NCBI GenBank assembly: GCA_963746905.1
Contig: CAVVCY010000003.1
Coordinates: 1,054,001 to 1,118,000, forward strand
Length of the DNA stretch: 64,000 bases
Direction: 5' to 3'
Origin: JALYNX01 sp963746905
GTDB lineage: Bacteria; Actinomycetota; Acidimicrobiia; Spongiisociales; ZC4RG35
Shown in pieces: positions 52,090-60,215 of the stretch (its first letter is position 1; the number at the start of each line of letters is the position of its first letter). Under the pieces are notes generated by a model. It ran no database searches, had not been told where the DNA came from, and saw only the letters and a list, made by a program, of their open reading frames with translations. The position numbers and the translations under genes were made by a program.

Positions 52090-52095
52090 TAATCT
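52090..52095 (+). promoter_or_regulatory. Leaderless -10 box of the HELTH lipoprotein gene
   Basis: TAATCT (overlapping GATAAT at 52088-52093) ends 6 nt before the ATG at 52102. A weak -35-like TTCATT lies at 52065-52070, 17 nt before GATAAT. Confidence 0.45.
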
Positions 52096-52101
52096 GACGA
52101 C

Positions 52102-53421
52102 ATGACCCGGCGTCTCTCTTCCTTGCTCGCGCTCGCGCTCGTGATCGCAGCCTGTTCCAGCGGCACCACCGACGGATCGAGCACCACGTCCTTGGGGACA
52201 TCGGCGACGACAACGGCACCCGCCGACACCACGACTACTTCTCAGGCCACCGCCACCTCGACCACCGCTCCTGCGCCCAACGGCCCCCTTCCCGGCACCG
52301 AGGCTCTCACTCCCGAGGTGCGCGACGAGTTGGTGAATTTGGTCGCCGTCACCGAGGAGGTACGAGGGCTCCAGTTCCTCGAGATGCCAACCATCACCGT
52401 CGTGTCCGAAGAGGAGCTCGAGGAGCGGGTTCGTGCCCAATTCGAAGAGGACGCCGCCGACTATCCCGCTGATGCCGCTCTCTACAAGCTGCTCGGGCTC
52501 CTCGGCGGGGATGTGGACTTTCAGACCTTGCTCACCGATGTCTACGGGGAGCAGGTTGCCGGCTATTACGACGGCGACACCCGCGAGCTCGTGGTGCCGA
52601 TCACGACCGAGGGATTCAGCGTCGTCCAGCGGGCAACACTGGTTCATGAGTTGACCCATGCGCTGACCGATCAGCAGTTCGGATTCCACCCGGTGTTCGA
52701 CGCAATGTTCGACGAGGATCGGCTCGATCAAGCCTCCGCCTATCAGGCTCTCATCGAGGGCGACGCCAGTCTGGCCGAGCTTCGTTTTCTGGGAACACTC
52801 TCCCAAGCGGAGATTGGGGAATTCATGGCCGATGCTCTTGGTGTCGATACCACCGCCCTCGACGCGGCGCCCCAGTTCCTCCAGGACTCCTTGATCTTCC
52901 CTTATGACTCCGGTTTGGCGTTTGTCCAGGAGCTCTACGACAACGACGGGGACTGGAGCGACGTCAACGACGCCTACACCACCATGCCGTCGCTGCCCGG
53001 TTCGACCGAACAAGTGATCACACCCAGCGACTACGAGCGTGACCTGCCGAAAGAAATCACGCCCGAGACAGTTTCAGTTCCTGGCTACAACCTGGAACGG
53101 ACGTCGGTTTGGGGCGAGGAGGGCTTCCGGATCATGCTCGACCAGGTGCTGGGCCAGGGGGTCGGGGTCACAGCCGCCGACGGCTGGGGCGGCGACTACT
53201 ACTTGCAATGGTTCGACGGCACCAACGCCGCACTGCTCCTCGTCTTCGAGGGAGACACCAACCGTGACACCAACGAGCTGCATCAGGCGATGTCCGACTA
53301 CACGGCGGCGGTGTTCGAGCTGGATTACGCGTCGGTCCAGATCATCGACGGGCAGTTGGTGTTCATCGCCGCAGACGAGGAGGCTGTCGCTCAGTCGATC
53401 CTCCAGGCGGTGTCGGGCTGA
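52102..53421 (+). CDS. Zinc-metallopeptidase-like lipoprotein (HELTH motif)
   Basis: A 439-residue lipoprotein. The lipobox is LVIAAC (cysteine about residue 18), followed by a 45-residue Thr/Ser/Ala linker. VHELTHALTDQQFGF at about residue 180 is an HExxH zinc site, and YQALIEGDASLAELRF some 30 residues later supplies a plausible third ligand glutamate. This suggests a gluzincin-like fold, similar to families such as DUF6782. The substrate and activity are unknown. It appears to be a single gene with a leaderless promoter, divergent from the small lipoprotein gene. Confidence 0.8.
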   Translation: MTRRLSSLLALALVIAACSSGTTDGSSTTSLGTSATTTAPADTTTTSQATATSTTAPAPNGPLPGTEALTPEVRDELVNLVAVTEEVRGLQFLEMPTITVVSEEELEERVRAQFEEDAADYPADAALYKLLGLLGGDVDFQTLLTDVYGEQVAGYYDGDTRELVVPITTEGFSVVQRATLVHELTHALTDQQFGFHPVFDAMFDEDRLDQASAYQALIEGDASLAELRFLGTLSQAEIGEFMADALGVDTTALDAAPQFLQDSLIFPYDSGLAFVQELYDNDGDWSDVNDAYTTMPSLPGSTEQVITPSDYERDLPKEITPETVSVPGYNLERTSVWGEEGFRIMLDQVLGQGVGVTAADGWGGDYYLQWFDGTNAALLLVFEGDTNRDTNELHQAMSDYTAAVFELDYASVQIIDGQLVFIAADEEAVAQSILQAVSG

Positions 53422-53452
53422 CGCCACCCTTCCCGGCCGGGCCCGCATCATC

Positions 53453-53458
53453 TAGCGT
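53453..53458 (+). promoter_or_regulatory. Leaderless -10 box of the DUF192 gene
   Basis: TAGCGT ends 7 nt before the ATG at 53466. No Shine-Dalgarno intervenes. It probably drives the DUF192-rsmI pair. Confidence 0.45.
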
Positions 53459-53465
53459 CGGTCCG

Positions 53466-53783
53466 ATGAGGAGGGTTCGGGTGGTCGCAGAGGGTTGGGT
53501 CTCCGAGGCGACCCGGGCCGTGACCTTTTTCGAGCGATTTCGCGGTCTTCGCGGACAGCCCGATGATGCCCGAATCCTCTTCGAGACTTCGAGCATCCAT
53601 ACGATCGGGATGTCCCGATCGATCGCTCTGGTCATGATCGCCGCCGATCGGCGGGTCATCAGAGTGCAAACTCTCGCACCGAACCGCCTGGTACGAGAGC
53701 GCGGTGCCCGCTTCATCCTCGAGCTTCCTGAGGGCGCAGAGGTGCCCAACGAGGGCGCTCACGTCGAGGTCATCGATGCCTGA
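53466..53783 (+). CDS. DUF192 family protein
   Basis: A 105-residue protein of the DUF192 beta-barrel family. FFERFRGLRGQ, SSIHTIGMSRSIALVMI and RVQTLAPNRLVRERGARFILELPEG follow the family pattern (GLM-type start, IHTxGM centre, vlElpaG end). No signal peptide is present, unlike the exported members, so this copy is cytosolic. Function is unknown. It overlaps the rsmI start by 8 nt. Confidence 0.82.
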   Translation: MRRVRVVAEGWVSEATRAVTFFERFRGLRGQPDDARILFETSSIHTIGMSRSIALVMIAADRRVIRVQTLAPNRLVRERGARFILELPEGAEVPNEGAHVEVIDA

Positions 53784-54615
53784 CCAGGGTCGTCTCGTCC
53801 TCTGTGCCACACCCATCGGGAACCTGGGCGACGTCTCGGATCGGTTGCGAACCGCACTAACCGAAGCCGACGTCGTCTACGCCGAGGACACGCGAAGGAC
53901 TTCTGTCCTCCTGGCCCACGTCGGGGCATCCACGCCGATTCGATCCTTGTTCGTCGGCAACGAGGAGACACGGACCGACGAGCTCCTGCAGGCCGTGCTT
54001 GGTGGGAAAGTCGTCGCCTTGGTCAGCGACGCCGGTATGCCGGGAATCTCCGACCCTGGCGCGTCGGCAGTGACGAGGGTGAGGGACGCAGGTCTTCCGG
54101 TCACGGTCATACCCGGCCCGAGTGCGGTAACCAGTGCTGTCGCTGTCGCCGGGTTCGGCGGCGAAGGGTTTGTGTTCGAAGGCTTTCTCCCCAGAAAAGG
54201 CACGGCAAGAGCCCGACGTCTGAAGCGAATCGCTGTTGAGGATCGACCCGTGGTCTTGTTCGTGGCTCCGCACCGCTTCGAGGCCGATCTGGGCGACCTC
54301 GCGACTACCTCAGGTCAAGAGCGCCAAGTGGTCGTCACCAGGGAACTGACCAAGCTTCACGAGGAAGTCTGGGCAGGGACCATCGCGGAAGCGCTTGATG
54401 AATGGTCACAACGCACACCAAAAGGCGAGTTCACCATCGTTCTCGCCCCAGCCGAGCCGCCGCCGGTCAGCTTGAGCCAGGCCGTCGAGCAGGCTCGATT
54501 GCTGGTCTCAGAAGGATCGACGCCTTCTGAGGCGTCTCGTGAGGTCGGCCACGCCACGGGTGTGGCCCGACGAGAGATTTACGAGGCCCTGCTCGGGCCT
54601 CACGACCGGAGCTGA
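53776..54615 (+). CDS. rsmI: 16S rRNA (cytidine1402-2'-O)-methyltransferase RsmI
   Basis: An SAM-dependent tetrapyrrole-methylase-fold enzyme modifying the ribosomal P-site residue C1402, 279 residues. LVLCATPIGNLGDVSDR, VYAEDTRRTSVLL, VALVSDAGMPGISDPGA and VIPGPSAVTSAV are the diagnostic blocks; GFLPRKG and VTRELTKLHEEVWAGT follow. The start at 53776 is the ATG before the first conserved strand. The end overlaps the convergent AbrB-like gene by 16 nt. The neighbouring order resembles that in Bacillus. Confidence 0.94.
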   Translation: MPDQGRLVLCATPIGNLGDVSDRLRTALTEADVVYAEDTRRTSVLLAHVGASTPIRSLFVGNEETRTDELLQAVLGGKVVALVSDAGMPGISDPGASAVTRVRDAGLPVTVIPGPSAVTSAVAVAGFGGEGFVFEGFLPRKGTARARRLKRIAVEDRPVVLFVAPHRFEADLGDLATTSGQERQVVVTRELTKLHEEVWAGTIAEALDEWSQRTPKGEFTIVLAPAEPPPVSLSQAVEQARLLVSEGSTPSEASREVGHATGVARREIYEALLGPHDRS

Positions 54616-54836
54616 GACCGGCAGGACGAACAGACACCACGACCTTTGAACTGGGTGATCTTGGTGTCGGATCCGCAGAAGGTGCAGGTGGCGGTCATCT
54701 TCCGGAGCACGATCGAGCTTCCCTCGACCGAGATGAACAAATGGTCGCCCTCCCTGATGTTGAACAAACGACGGGTCTCGGCGGGAATCACGATCCTTCC
54801 CAGGTCGTCGATCTTGCGGGCGATTCCAGTTTCCAT
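54600..54836 (-). CDS. AbrB/SpoVT-type transition-state regulator with C-terminal zinc ribbon
   Basis: A 78-residue DNA-binding protein. The first 50 residues form a swapped-hairpin AbrB domain (GIARKIDDLGRIVIPAETRR, FNIREGDHLFI). The remainder has two cysteine pairs, CTFCG and CSSCR, that look like a small zinc ribbon; the B. subtilis AbrB has no such ribbon. A GGAGGAGAAGG site precedes the ATG. It lies between rsmI and tatD, the same place as abrB in Bacillus, but inverted. DNA binding as a dimer or tetramer is likely, with targets unknown. Confidence 0.87.
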   Translation of the reverse strand: METGIARKIDDLGRIVIPAETRRLFNIREGDHLFISVEGSSIVLRKMTATCTFCGSDTKITQFKGRGVCSSCRSQLRS

Positions 54837-54893
54837 GCCGGGCCTTCTCCTCCGGGATCCGAGCCTACCCGGGGCCTTCAGGTCCGTGGCGGG

Positions 54894-54899
54894 TACCGT
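54894..54899 (+). promoter_or_regulatory. Leaderless -10 box of tatD
   Basis: TACCGT ends 9 nt before the tatD ATG at 54909. No ribosome-binding site is present. It probably drives tatD-rsmA-ispE. Confidence 0.4.
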
Positions 54900-54908
54900 C
54901 CCTCACCG

Positions 54909-55654
54909 ATGGGATGGGTCGACACTCACTGTCATCTGCAGTTGGACGGGCGCGACCCGGCTCAGCTCCTGGGCGCGCGGCCGATATCGACTGGGTGGTC
55001 GCTCCTGGCGTGGATCTCGAAAGCTCTGAGGCTTCCCGAGACCTGGCATTGGGTTTTCCGGGCCGGGTCCTGGCAACTTCGGGCCTCCATCCCCACGACG
55101 CGGAGTCGTGGCCCGAGCAAGGCGAAGGCATCGCCCGATTGGCGGGGGCAGCCGCTGCCATCGGGGAGACCGGTCTCGACTTCTATCGGAATCTGGCCCC
55201 GCGTGAGGACCAGATCATTGCGTTCCGCGAGCAGATCGCTCTCGCCGCCAGCTTGAGCAAGCCGATCATCGTGCATTGCCGGGACGCCTTTGCCGAGGTC
55301 TTCGAGATCATCGATCAGACGGGGATTGGCCCTCAATCCGTCCTTCACTGCTGGACGGGTGGTCCGAAGTGGACCAAGCGGTTCCTGACACTGGGAGTCA
55401 TGTTCTCCTTTGCGGGGCCTGTCGCATTCGAGACGGGAGACACCGTTCGATTGGGGGCGGCCGAGGTGCCGCCGGGACGGGCAATGGTTGAGACCGACAC
55501 GCCTTACCTCGCACCGCCCCCGCACCGTGGCGAGCGCAACGAGCCGGCGTGGGTGGCTCTGGTGGGTGCAGCCCTCGCCGAGGTGTGGGGAATGGACGTC
55601 GACAAGGTCTCGAGCATCACCTCGGACAACGCAACCCGTGTCTTCAGACCATGA
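54909..55654 (+). pseudogene. tatD: TatD-family metal-dependent DNase, frameshifted near the N-terminus
   Basis: TatD hydrolases are 3'-5' DNases/deoxyribonucleases with a TIM-barrel. The N-terminal metal motif MGWVDTHCHLQLDG is in one frame and the rest (IDWVVAPGVDL, GLHPHDAESW, AIGETGLDFYR, PIIVHCRDAF, LHCWTGG, ETDTPYLAPPPHRG) is in another. The break is within GGCGCGCGG at about 54972-54980, where either two extra bases or one missing base would explain it. A corrected protein would be about 248 residues, the normal size. The other members of the operon, rsmA and ispE, start with overlaps. A sequence error or a true mutation cannot be told apart here. Confidence 0.85.
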
Positions 55655-56454
55655 CGCCGCAGACCCGGTCCGAAATCGTCAACCTCCTCGAGCGTCACGG
55701 TCTGACACCGAGGCATCACCTCGGCCAGAACTTCCTCGCCGACTCCAACATCACTCGCAAGATCGTGGACGTTGCCCGAGTCGAGAGCGGGGACCAGGTT
55801 GTCGAGGTGGGAGCAGGAACCGGCACGCTGACCCGTGCTCTGGCGGCCGCCGGGTCCCATGTCGTCGCCTATGAAGTCGACTCCGGCCTGGCACCGGTTC
55901 TCGAAGAGGTCACTGCGGGGCTCGATGTCGAGCTGCGTTTCGCGGACGTCATGGACGTCAACTTTGGGGCGGCCTTGGGCCCCGGGCTCTGGGTCATGGT
56001 CGCCAACCTCCCCTACAACGTCGGCACGCCCCTGGTCCTCGATGCCCTGCGAAATGTGCCGGCCATTGTCCGGTTCGTCGTCATGGTCCAGCGTGAGGTT
56101 GGCGAGCGGTTCGCAGCATCACCAGGCTCCAAGGAATACGGGCTTCCCTCGGTGATCAGCGGCATCTACGCGCCGGCCAGGGTCGCCTTTCGAGTGCCCC
56201 CACAGGTGTTCTATCCATCGCCCTCGGTCGAGTCTGCGGTAGTGATCATGGACCGGGTGCCTGCCCCCCCTGATGCCGAACGTGCGATCGAACTGGCTGC
56301 AGCAGGGTTCAATCAGCGTCGCAAGATGTTGAGAAGGTCACTTGCCGGCATGTTCGAAGATCCCGCCACCTCGATTCGGTCCGCAGGGCTCGACCCGACG
56401 GCTCGCGCCGAGGATCTGGCGCCAGCCGACTATTTGAGGTTGGCCCGGATATGA
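55651..56454 (+). CDS. rsmA: 16S rRNA dimethyladenosine transferase RsmA (KsgA)
   Basis: An SAM-dependent enzyme that dimethylates A1518 and A1519 of 16S rRNA, 267 residues. PRHHLGQNFLADSNI, the SAM site VEVGAGTGTLTRAL, the catalytic NLPYNVGTPL and FYPSPSVESAVV are present, with a C-terminal FNQRRKMLRRSL. The ATG at 55651 overlaps the tatD stop, and its stop overlaps ispE. The frame is complete. Confidence 0.95.
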   Translation: MTPQTRSEIVNLLERHGLTPRHHLGQNFLADSNITRKIVDVARVESGDQVVEVGAGTGTLTRALAAAGSHVVAYEVDSGLAPVLEEVTAGLDVELRFADVMDVNFGAALGPGLWVMVANLPYNVGTPLVLDALRNVPAIVRFVVMVQREVGERFAASPGSKEYGLPSVISGIYAPARVAFRVPPQVFYPSPSVESAVVIMDRVPAPPDAERAIELAAAGFNQRRKMLRRSLAGMFEDPATSIRSAGLDPTARAEDLAPADYLRLARI

Positions 56455-57295
56455 GCCTGTTTGAGGCTCCGGCGAAGGTGAATCTGTCCTTGCATGTCGA
56501 GCCGCCTGCGACCGACGGCTTCCACCCGATCACTTCACTGGTGCAGACAGTCGACTGGTGTGACCGTCTCGAGGTCGACGAGGCCGAGAGCGAAGAGATG
56601 ACGGTGTTGGGTGCGGATCTCGACCCTGAGGACAACCTCGTGCGAAAGGCGGTGGAGGCGGTTCGCCTTCGCCAGCCGGTGCCCCCGCTGAAGCTGCGAC
56701 TCCGGAAGCGCATCCCAGTCGGGTCGGGTTTCGGCGGTGGGAGCTCGGACGCCGCGGCCACTCTGCTTGCTGCATTCTCTTTCGGTGGTGGCGACCAAAC
56801 GGGGATGGCCGACGTTGCGTCGTCGCTCGGAGCCGACGTGCCTTTGTTCCTGGTGGGCGGCACCGCTCTGATCTCCGGGTATGGCGAGGTGGTCGAGCCT
56901 CAGCCGGCCCTGGCCGGTCTGGCAATAGCCGTTGCCGTTCCGCGCGTTCTCGCTGTCGACGCAAGACGTCTACCGGCGATGGGATGAGATGGAAGGCCCG
57001 GTCGGCGAGACCATCGGCCCGGGCTCGCTGCCTCCCCAACTTCGTGGCGGAATGCCGATTCGCAATGACCTGACGCCCCCCGCGCTCGATCTCGAGCCGG
57101 CGCTGGGCGACTTCATCGCCGATCTTCGTCGCGGCCTGGGGATCTGCCCTCATGAGCGGTTCCGGTTCAGGGTGCTTTGGCTTATTCCCCGGTCGAGACG
57201 AGGCGGATGACGCGGCCACGGCAGTACGGAAATGGTGCCGGGTCGCAGTCGGCGCAGACCTCAGGAACCACGGGGCAAGCCGCGTCGAGGACTAG
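56451..57295 (+). pseudogene. ispE: IspE (4-diphosphocytidyl-2-C-methyl-D-erythritol kinase) with two single-base insertions
   Basis: IspE is the GHMP kinase of the MEP isoprenoid pathway. The start FEAPAKVNLSLHV and ATP-binding PVGSGFGGGSSDAAATLLAA are clear. At about 56943 an extra base in CCGCGCG ends the frame early; the next frame continues FSLSTQDVYRRWDEMEG. A second extra base at about 57133 shifts to LMSGSGSGCFGLFPGRDE, the C-terminal family motif, ending at 57295. Deleting one base at each point yields about 280 residues, normal for the family. Since this gene is essential in most bacteria with the MEP pathway and no other copy is in view, sequencing error is the leading explanation. 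Confidence 0.85.
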
Positions 57296-57303
57296 GCCCG
57301 GGC

Positions 57304-58906
57304 TCACGCTCCCACATCTCGCCGACGGAACCCGGCGAGGCCTATCGCGAACAGAGCCAGAGCCAGCACCGAGAGGACCACCAGGGGCAACACGGTGAGG
57401 TCTTCGGCCGGCAGTGCCGGTATGTGACTGAACGGGGAGAGATCCAGGGACCACTGCGGGAACTGGAGGATCCGACCGAGCTGGCCGAGTAGGAAGAAGG
57501 CCACCAGTACCCCCCAGATCGCGTCGTTGAACCTGGGGGCCAACCCGAAAAGCGCAACCGAGATCCCCACCACCACCCACACGGCCGGGATCTGGATCAT
57601 CGCCGCCTCGAGGACGCGGGGCACTTGCCCACCAATATCGCCGATGATCACTCCGTAGGTGGCGCCTGCGACGAGGCCCGACACCGCAAGGATCAAGACC
57701 GGGCCGCAGCAGTGCAAACAGGAAATGGCTGTTCGCCCAGCGAATCCGGGGGGTGGCCGTCGCCAGCACCGAGTCGGCTCGGAGACTCTCCTCCTCGACT
57801 CTCGTGCGGAGGGCTGTCCTGATGGCGTAGGCGGTGGCGATCAGGGCGAGGATCCCCATGGCTGTCGCGAAGTAAGCAGCGGTGATCCCGGCCTCACCTC
57901 CCAACTGCTCAAAGATCTCGGCGAGTTGTGGACTGTCCGTGAGGAAACCACCGACACTGTCGGCAATACTCCCGTATACCGCACCGAGGAAGGCCAGTCC
58001 GAGGCCCCAGCCAAGCAGGGCTGGCCGATGGAGTCTCCAAGCGAGCCCCAGAGGAGATCCCAGTCTTCGCGAGGCCGATCCGGAGCCCAGTCTGGGTTGG
58101 ACTATCCCGGCGCCGACATCCCGGCGAGCCGCCAGCCAAAAGGCGCCCGCGGTCGCCAACAGCGCCAGCCCGGCCGAGAGCAGCAATACGGGCCACCGTT
58201 CCTCGGCGTAAGCCCGGAGCTGGGTGAACCAACCGATGGGGGACAGCCACGACATCCACCCCAGACCGCTTTCGGAGCCACCGTCACCGGCCAGGCGGAG
58301 CACGAAGGAAGCACCAATCATTCCGATGGCGATTCCCCTGGCGGCCCCGGCCCCCTGGGTCAGCTGGGCTGCAACTCCGGACAGCCCGGCGAAGACGATG
58401 GCGACCGCGGCGTATCCCACGCCAAAGGCAATCGACCCCGATGTCGGCAGACCGAGGCCGATCAGCCCGGCGGCGCACAGAGCTCCCAGTATCAGGCCGG
58501 CAGATGTGGTCACGATGAGGCTGGCAGTCAGCGGCGCGTTGCGCCCCACCACCGTTGCCCCCAGCAACTCGCGTCGCCCGGTCTCCTCTTCCTCCCTGGT
58601 GTGTCTGATCATGGTCAGTGCCGCCATGACCCCGATCAGGACCGACCCGATGACTCCCACCCGCCAGGCGGTGAGGTCGCCGACAGACGAGCCATTTATC
58701 GGGCCGAGAAAGGCGACGATTGACGGGTTCGAGCCAATGGTGGTGACCAGCATCTGACGCTCGGCCTCGTCCGGATAGAGGCTGATGAAGGCGCTGGCGG
58801 TGCCTATCGCCAATGAGGACAGCACGAGAATCCAGACCAGGAGCCGGAAACGGTCCCGTCTCAGGATCAGCCGAATCAGATGCCAGGTGCCGGTGAAAGT
58901 CGTCAC
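57304..58906 (-). pseudogene. ABC-2 type multidrug exporter permease, frameshifted near the C-terminus
   Basis: A permease with about twelve hydrophobic segments, of the type that pairs with a DrrA-like ATPase (LVWILVLSSLAIGTASAFI, FLGPINGSS, LGATVVGRNAPLTASLI, GWFTQLRAYAEERW). Near 57705 one extra base breaks the frame: the N-terminal frame runs into a nonsense tail, while the true C-terminus continues in another frame (GPVLILAVSGLVAG to AIGLAGFRRRD), ending at 57304. A corrected protein would be about 533 residues. It overlaps the ATPase gene by 4 nt. The convergent ispE stop lies 9 nt away. Confidence 0.82.
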
Positions 58907-59793
58907 TCGCCCTCATTCCGGTAGTGACGCATGAACAACTCTTCCAGCGTCGGGGGCTGGCTGGTCATGGTCCGAACTCCGAGCGCCGTCAGATGGCTGA
59001 GCACCGACCCGAGTTGCTCGGAGTCGACCTCGAAATGAACCCGATGGCCCTCCACGTCGAGATCGTGGACGCCGGGCAGATCGGCGAGACCGGTCGGCAC
59101 ATTGGCCAACTCGGCTGTGATCGTGGTCCGGGTCAGGTGGCGGAGCTCGGTGAGGGTGCCCGATTCCACGGTCTTGCCGGCGCGGACGATGCTTATCCGA
59201 TCACAGAGAGCTTCGACCTCGGCCAGGATGTGGCTCGCCAGAAGCACCGTCCTCCCATCGTGCCGGTCCTCGTTTATGCACGCCCGGAACTCCGCCTCCA
59301 TGAGCGGATCCAAGCCTGCGGTTGGCTCGTCGAGGATGAGCAACTCCACGTCGGATGCCAGGGCCGCGATCAGCGCCACCTTCTGGCGGTTGCCTTTCGA
59401 GTAGGTGCGGCCCTTCTTCCGGGGATCGAGATCGAACCGTTCCAGGAGCATGTCCTTCTTGGCAACATCGAGGCCTCCCCGGAGCCGGCTGAGGAGGTCG
59501 ATGACCTCGCCACCTGTCAGATTCGGCCAGAGATTCACGTCGCCGGGCACATAGGCGAGCCTGCGGTGGAGGTCCGTAGCCTCGGACCAGGGATTTCGCC
59601 CGAACAGGGTGACCTCCCCACCATCGGCTTTGATCAGCCCGAGCAGGATTCGAATCGTCGTTGTCTTGCCCGCGCCATTGGGGCCGAGAAACCCGTGCAC
59701 CTCGCCTTCGGCAACTTCGAGATCGAGGCCGTCGAGCCCGATAGTCGGCCCGTATTTCTTGGTGAGTGCGGAAGCGGAAATCACGGATGGCAT
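58903..59793 (-). CDS. ABC exporter ATPase (DrrA-like)
   Basis: A 296-residue ATP-binding subunit. Walker A is GPNGAGKTTTIRILLGL (about residues 36-52), the signature region reads YSKGNRQKVALIAAL with NR in place of the usual GQ/GM, Walker B is LLILDEPTAGLDP, and the H-loop is in LASHILAEVEAL. A C-terminal domain of about 80 residues follows, ending in PTLEELFMRHY as in drug exporters. The ATG at 59793 lies 7 nt from TAGCCT, so a leaderless message is likely. It is coupled to the permease by a 4-nt overlap. The substrate is unknown. Confidence 0.92.
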   Translation of the reverse strand: MPSVISASALTKKYGPTIGLDGLDLEVAEGEVHGFLGPNGAGKTTTIRILLGLIKADGGEVTLFGRNPWSEATDLHRRLAYVPGDVNLWPNLTGGEVIDLLSRLRGGLDVAKKDMLLERFDLDPRKKGRTYSKGNRQKVALIAALASDVELLILDEPTAGLDPLMEAEFRACINEDRHDGRTVLLASHILAEVEALCDRISIVRAGKTVESGTLTELRHLTRTTITAELANVPTGLADLPGVHDLDVEGHRVHFEVDSEQLGSVLSHLTALGVRTMTSQPPTLEELFMRHYRNEGE

Positions 59794-59800
59794 GGGGGCA

Positions 59801-59806
59801 AGGCTA
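59801..59806 (-). promoter_or_regulatory. Leaderless -10 box of the ABC exporter genes
   Basis: TAGCCT on the minus strand ends 7 nt before the ATG at 59793. The spacing and flanks (TTGCCCCC before ATG) closely resemble those of acnA. Confidence 0.45.
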
Positions 59807-59813
59807 CAAGTCT

Positions 59814-59857
59814 CAGGTCCCAAGTCTCAGGCCAGAATGGTTCTGGCTTGGGACCTG
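59814..59857. terminator. Bulged 11+6 bp hairpin upstream of the ABC exporter genes
   Basis: CAGGTCCCAAG (59814-59824) pairs with CTTGGGACCTG (59847-59857), and inside it CCAGAA pairs with TTCTGG around a 3-nt loop, with a 7-nt bulge. Words of the type AAGTCTCAGG and GACTTGGGAC are also repeated to 59880. It could be a terminator for transcription coming from the right or a fold at the exporter promoter. Its role is open. Confidence 0.5.
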
Positions 59858-59927
59858 CGACATGCGACTTGGGACTTCGCCTGTGCGGGGTATCCCCACT
59901 TGCGCAGGTAACCTCAACCCTCCCTGA

Positions 59928-59981
59928 TGGGGGGTGGTGTAACCGGTAGCACTGTCAGGTACAGGGTCCTGTTAGAGCGGC
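59928..59981 (+). repeat. Decayed tRNA-Gln-like copy A
   Basis: The first 24 nt (59928-59951) are identical to the 5' part of tRNA-Gln at 60120-60143, and the segment also keeps GGTCCTG and AGAGCGG. The anticodon region is 2 nt longer, the T-arm is lost and the 3' acceptor strand is only partly recognisable, so it is not a working tRNA. Confidence 0.75.
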
Positions 59982-60018
59982 TACCTCCTACCTCCCCTGT
60001 AATCTCACTCACACCCTT

Positions 60019-60073
60019 TGGGGGGTGGTGTAACCGGTAGCACCATGAGGGACAGGGGTCCTGTAAGAGCGGG
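60019..60073 (+). repeat. Decayed tRNA-Gln-like copy B
   Basis: A second copy, 91 bp after copy A and 101 bp before the intact tRNA. Its first 24 nt (60019-60042) equal the 5' part of tRNA-Gln, and GGTCCTGTAAGAGCGGG is also kept. The intervening anticodon arm is altered and the T-arm and acceptor strand are missing. Confidence 0.75.
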
Positions 60074-60119
60074 CACGAGACGACGGACCGGTAAACTCGG
60101 GGTCCCACCAGGCCTTGTT

Positions 60120-60191
60120 TGGGGGGTGGTGTAACCGGTAGCACGGCAGGTTTTGGTCCTGTAAGAGCGGGTTCGAGTCCTGCCCCCCCAG
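60120..60191 (+). tRNA. tRNA-Gln (anticodon TTG)
   Basis: A 72-nt cloverleaf. The acceptor TGGGGGG pairs with CCCCCCA, the D-arm holds TGGTGTAACCGGTAGCA, the anticodon loop TTTTGGT contains TTG (Gln), and the T-arm is GCGGG-TTCGAGT-CCTGC. The discriminator is G and CCA is not encoded. It is preceded by two decayed copies and followed closely by glmU. Confidence 0.93.
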
Positions 60192-60215
60192 CGTCTCCAA
60201 GCAAGAGGTTTGTCG

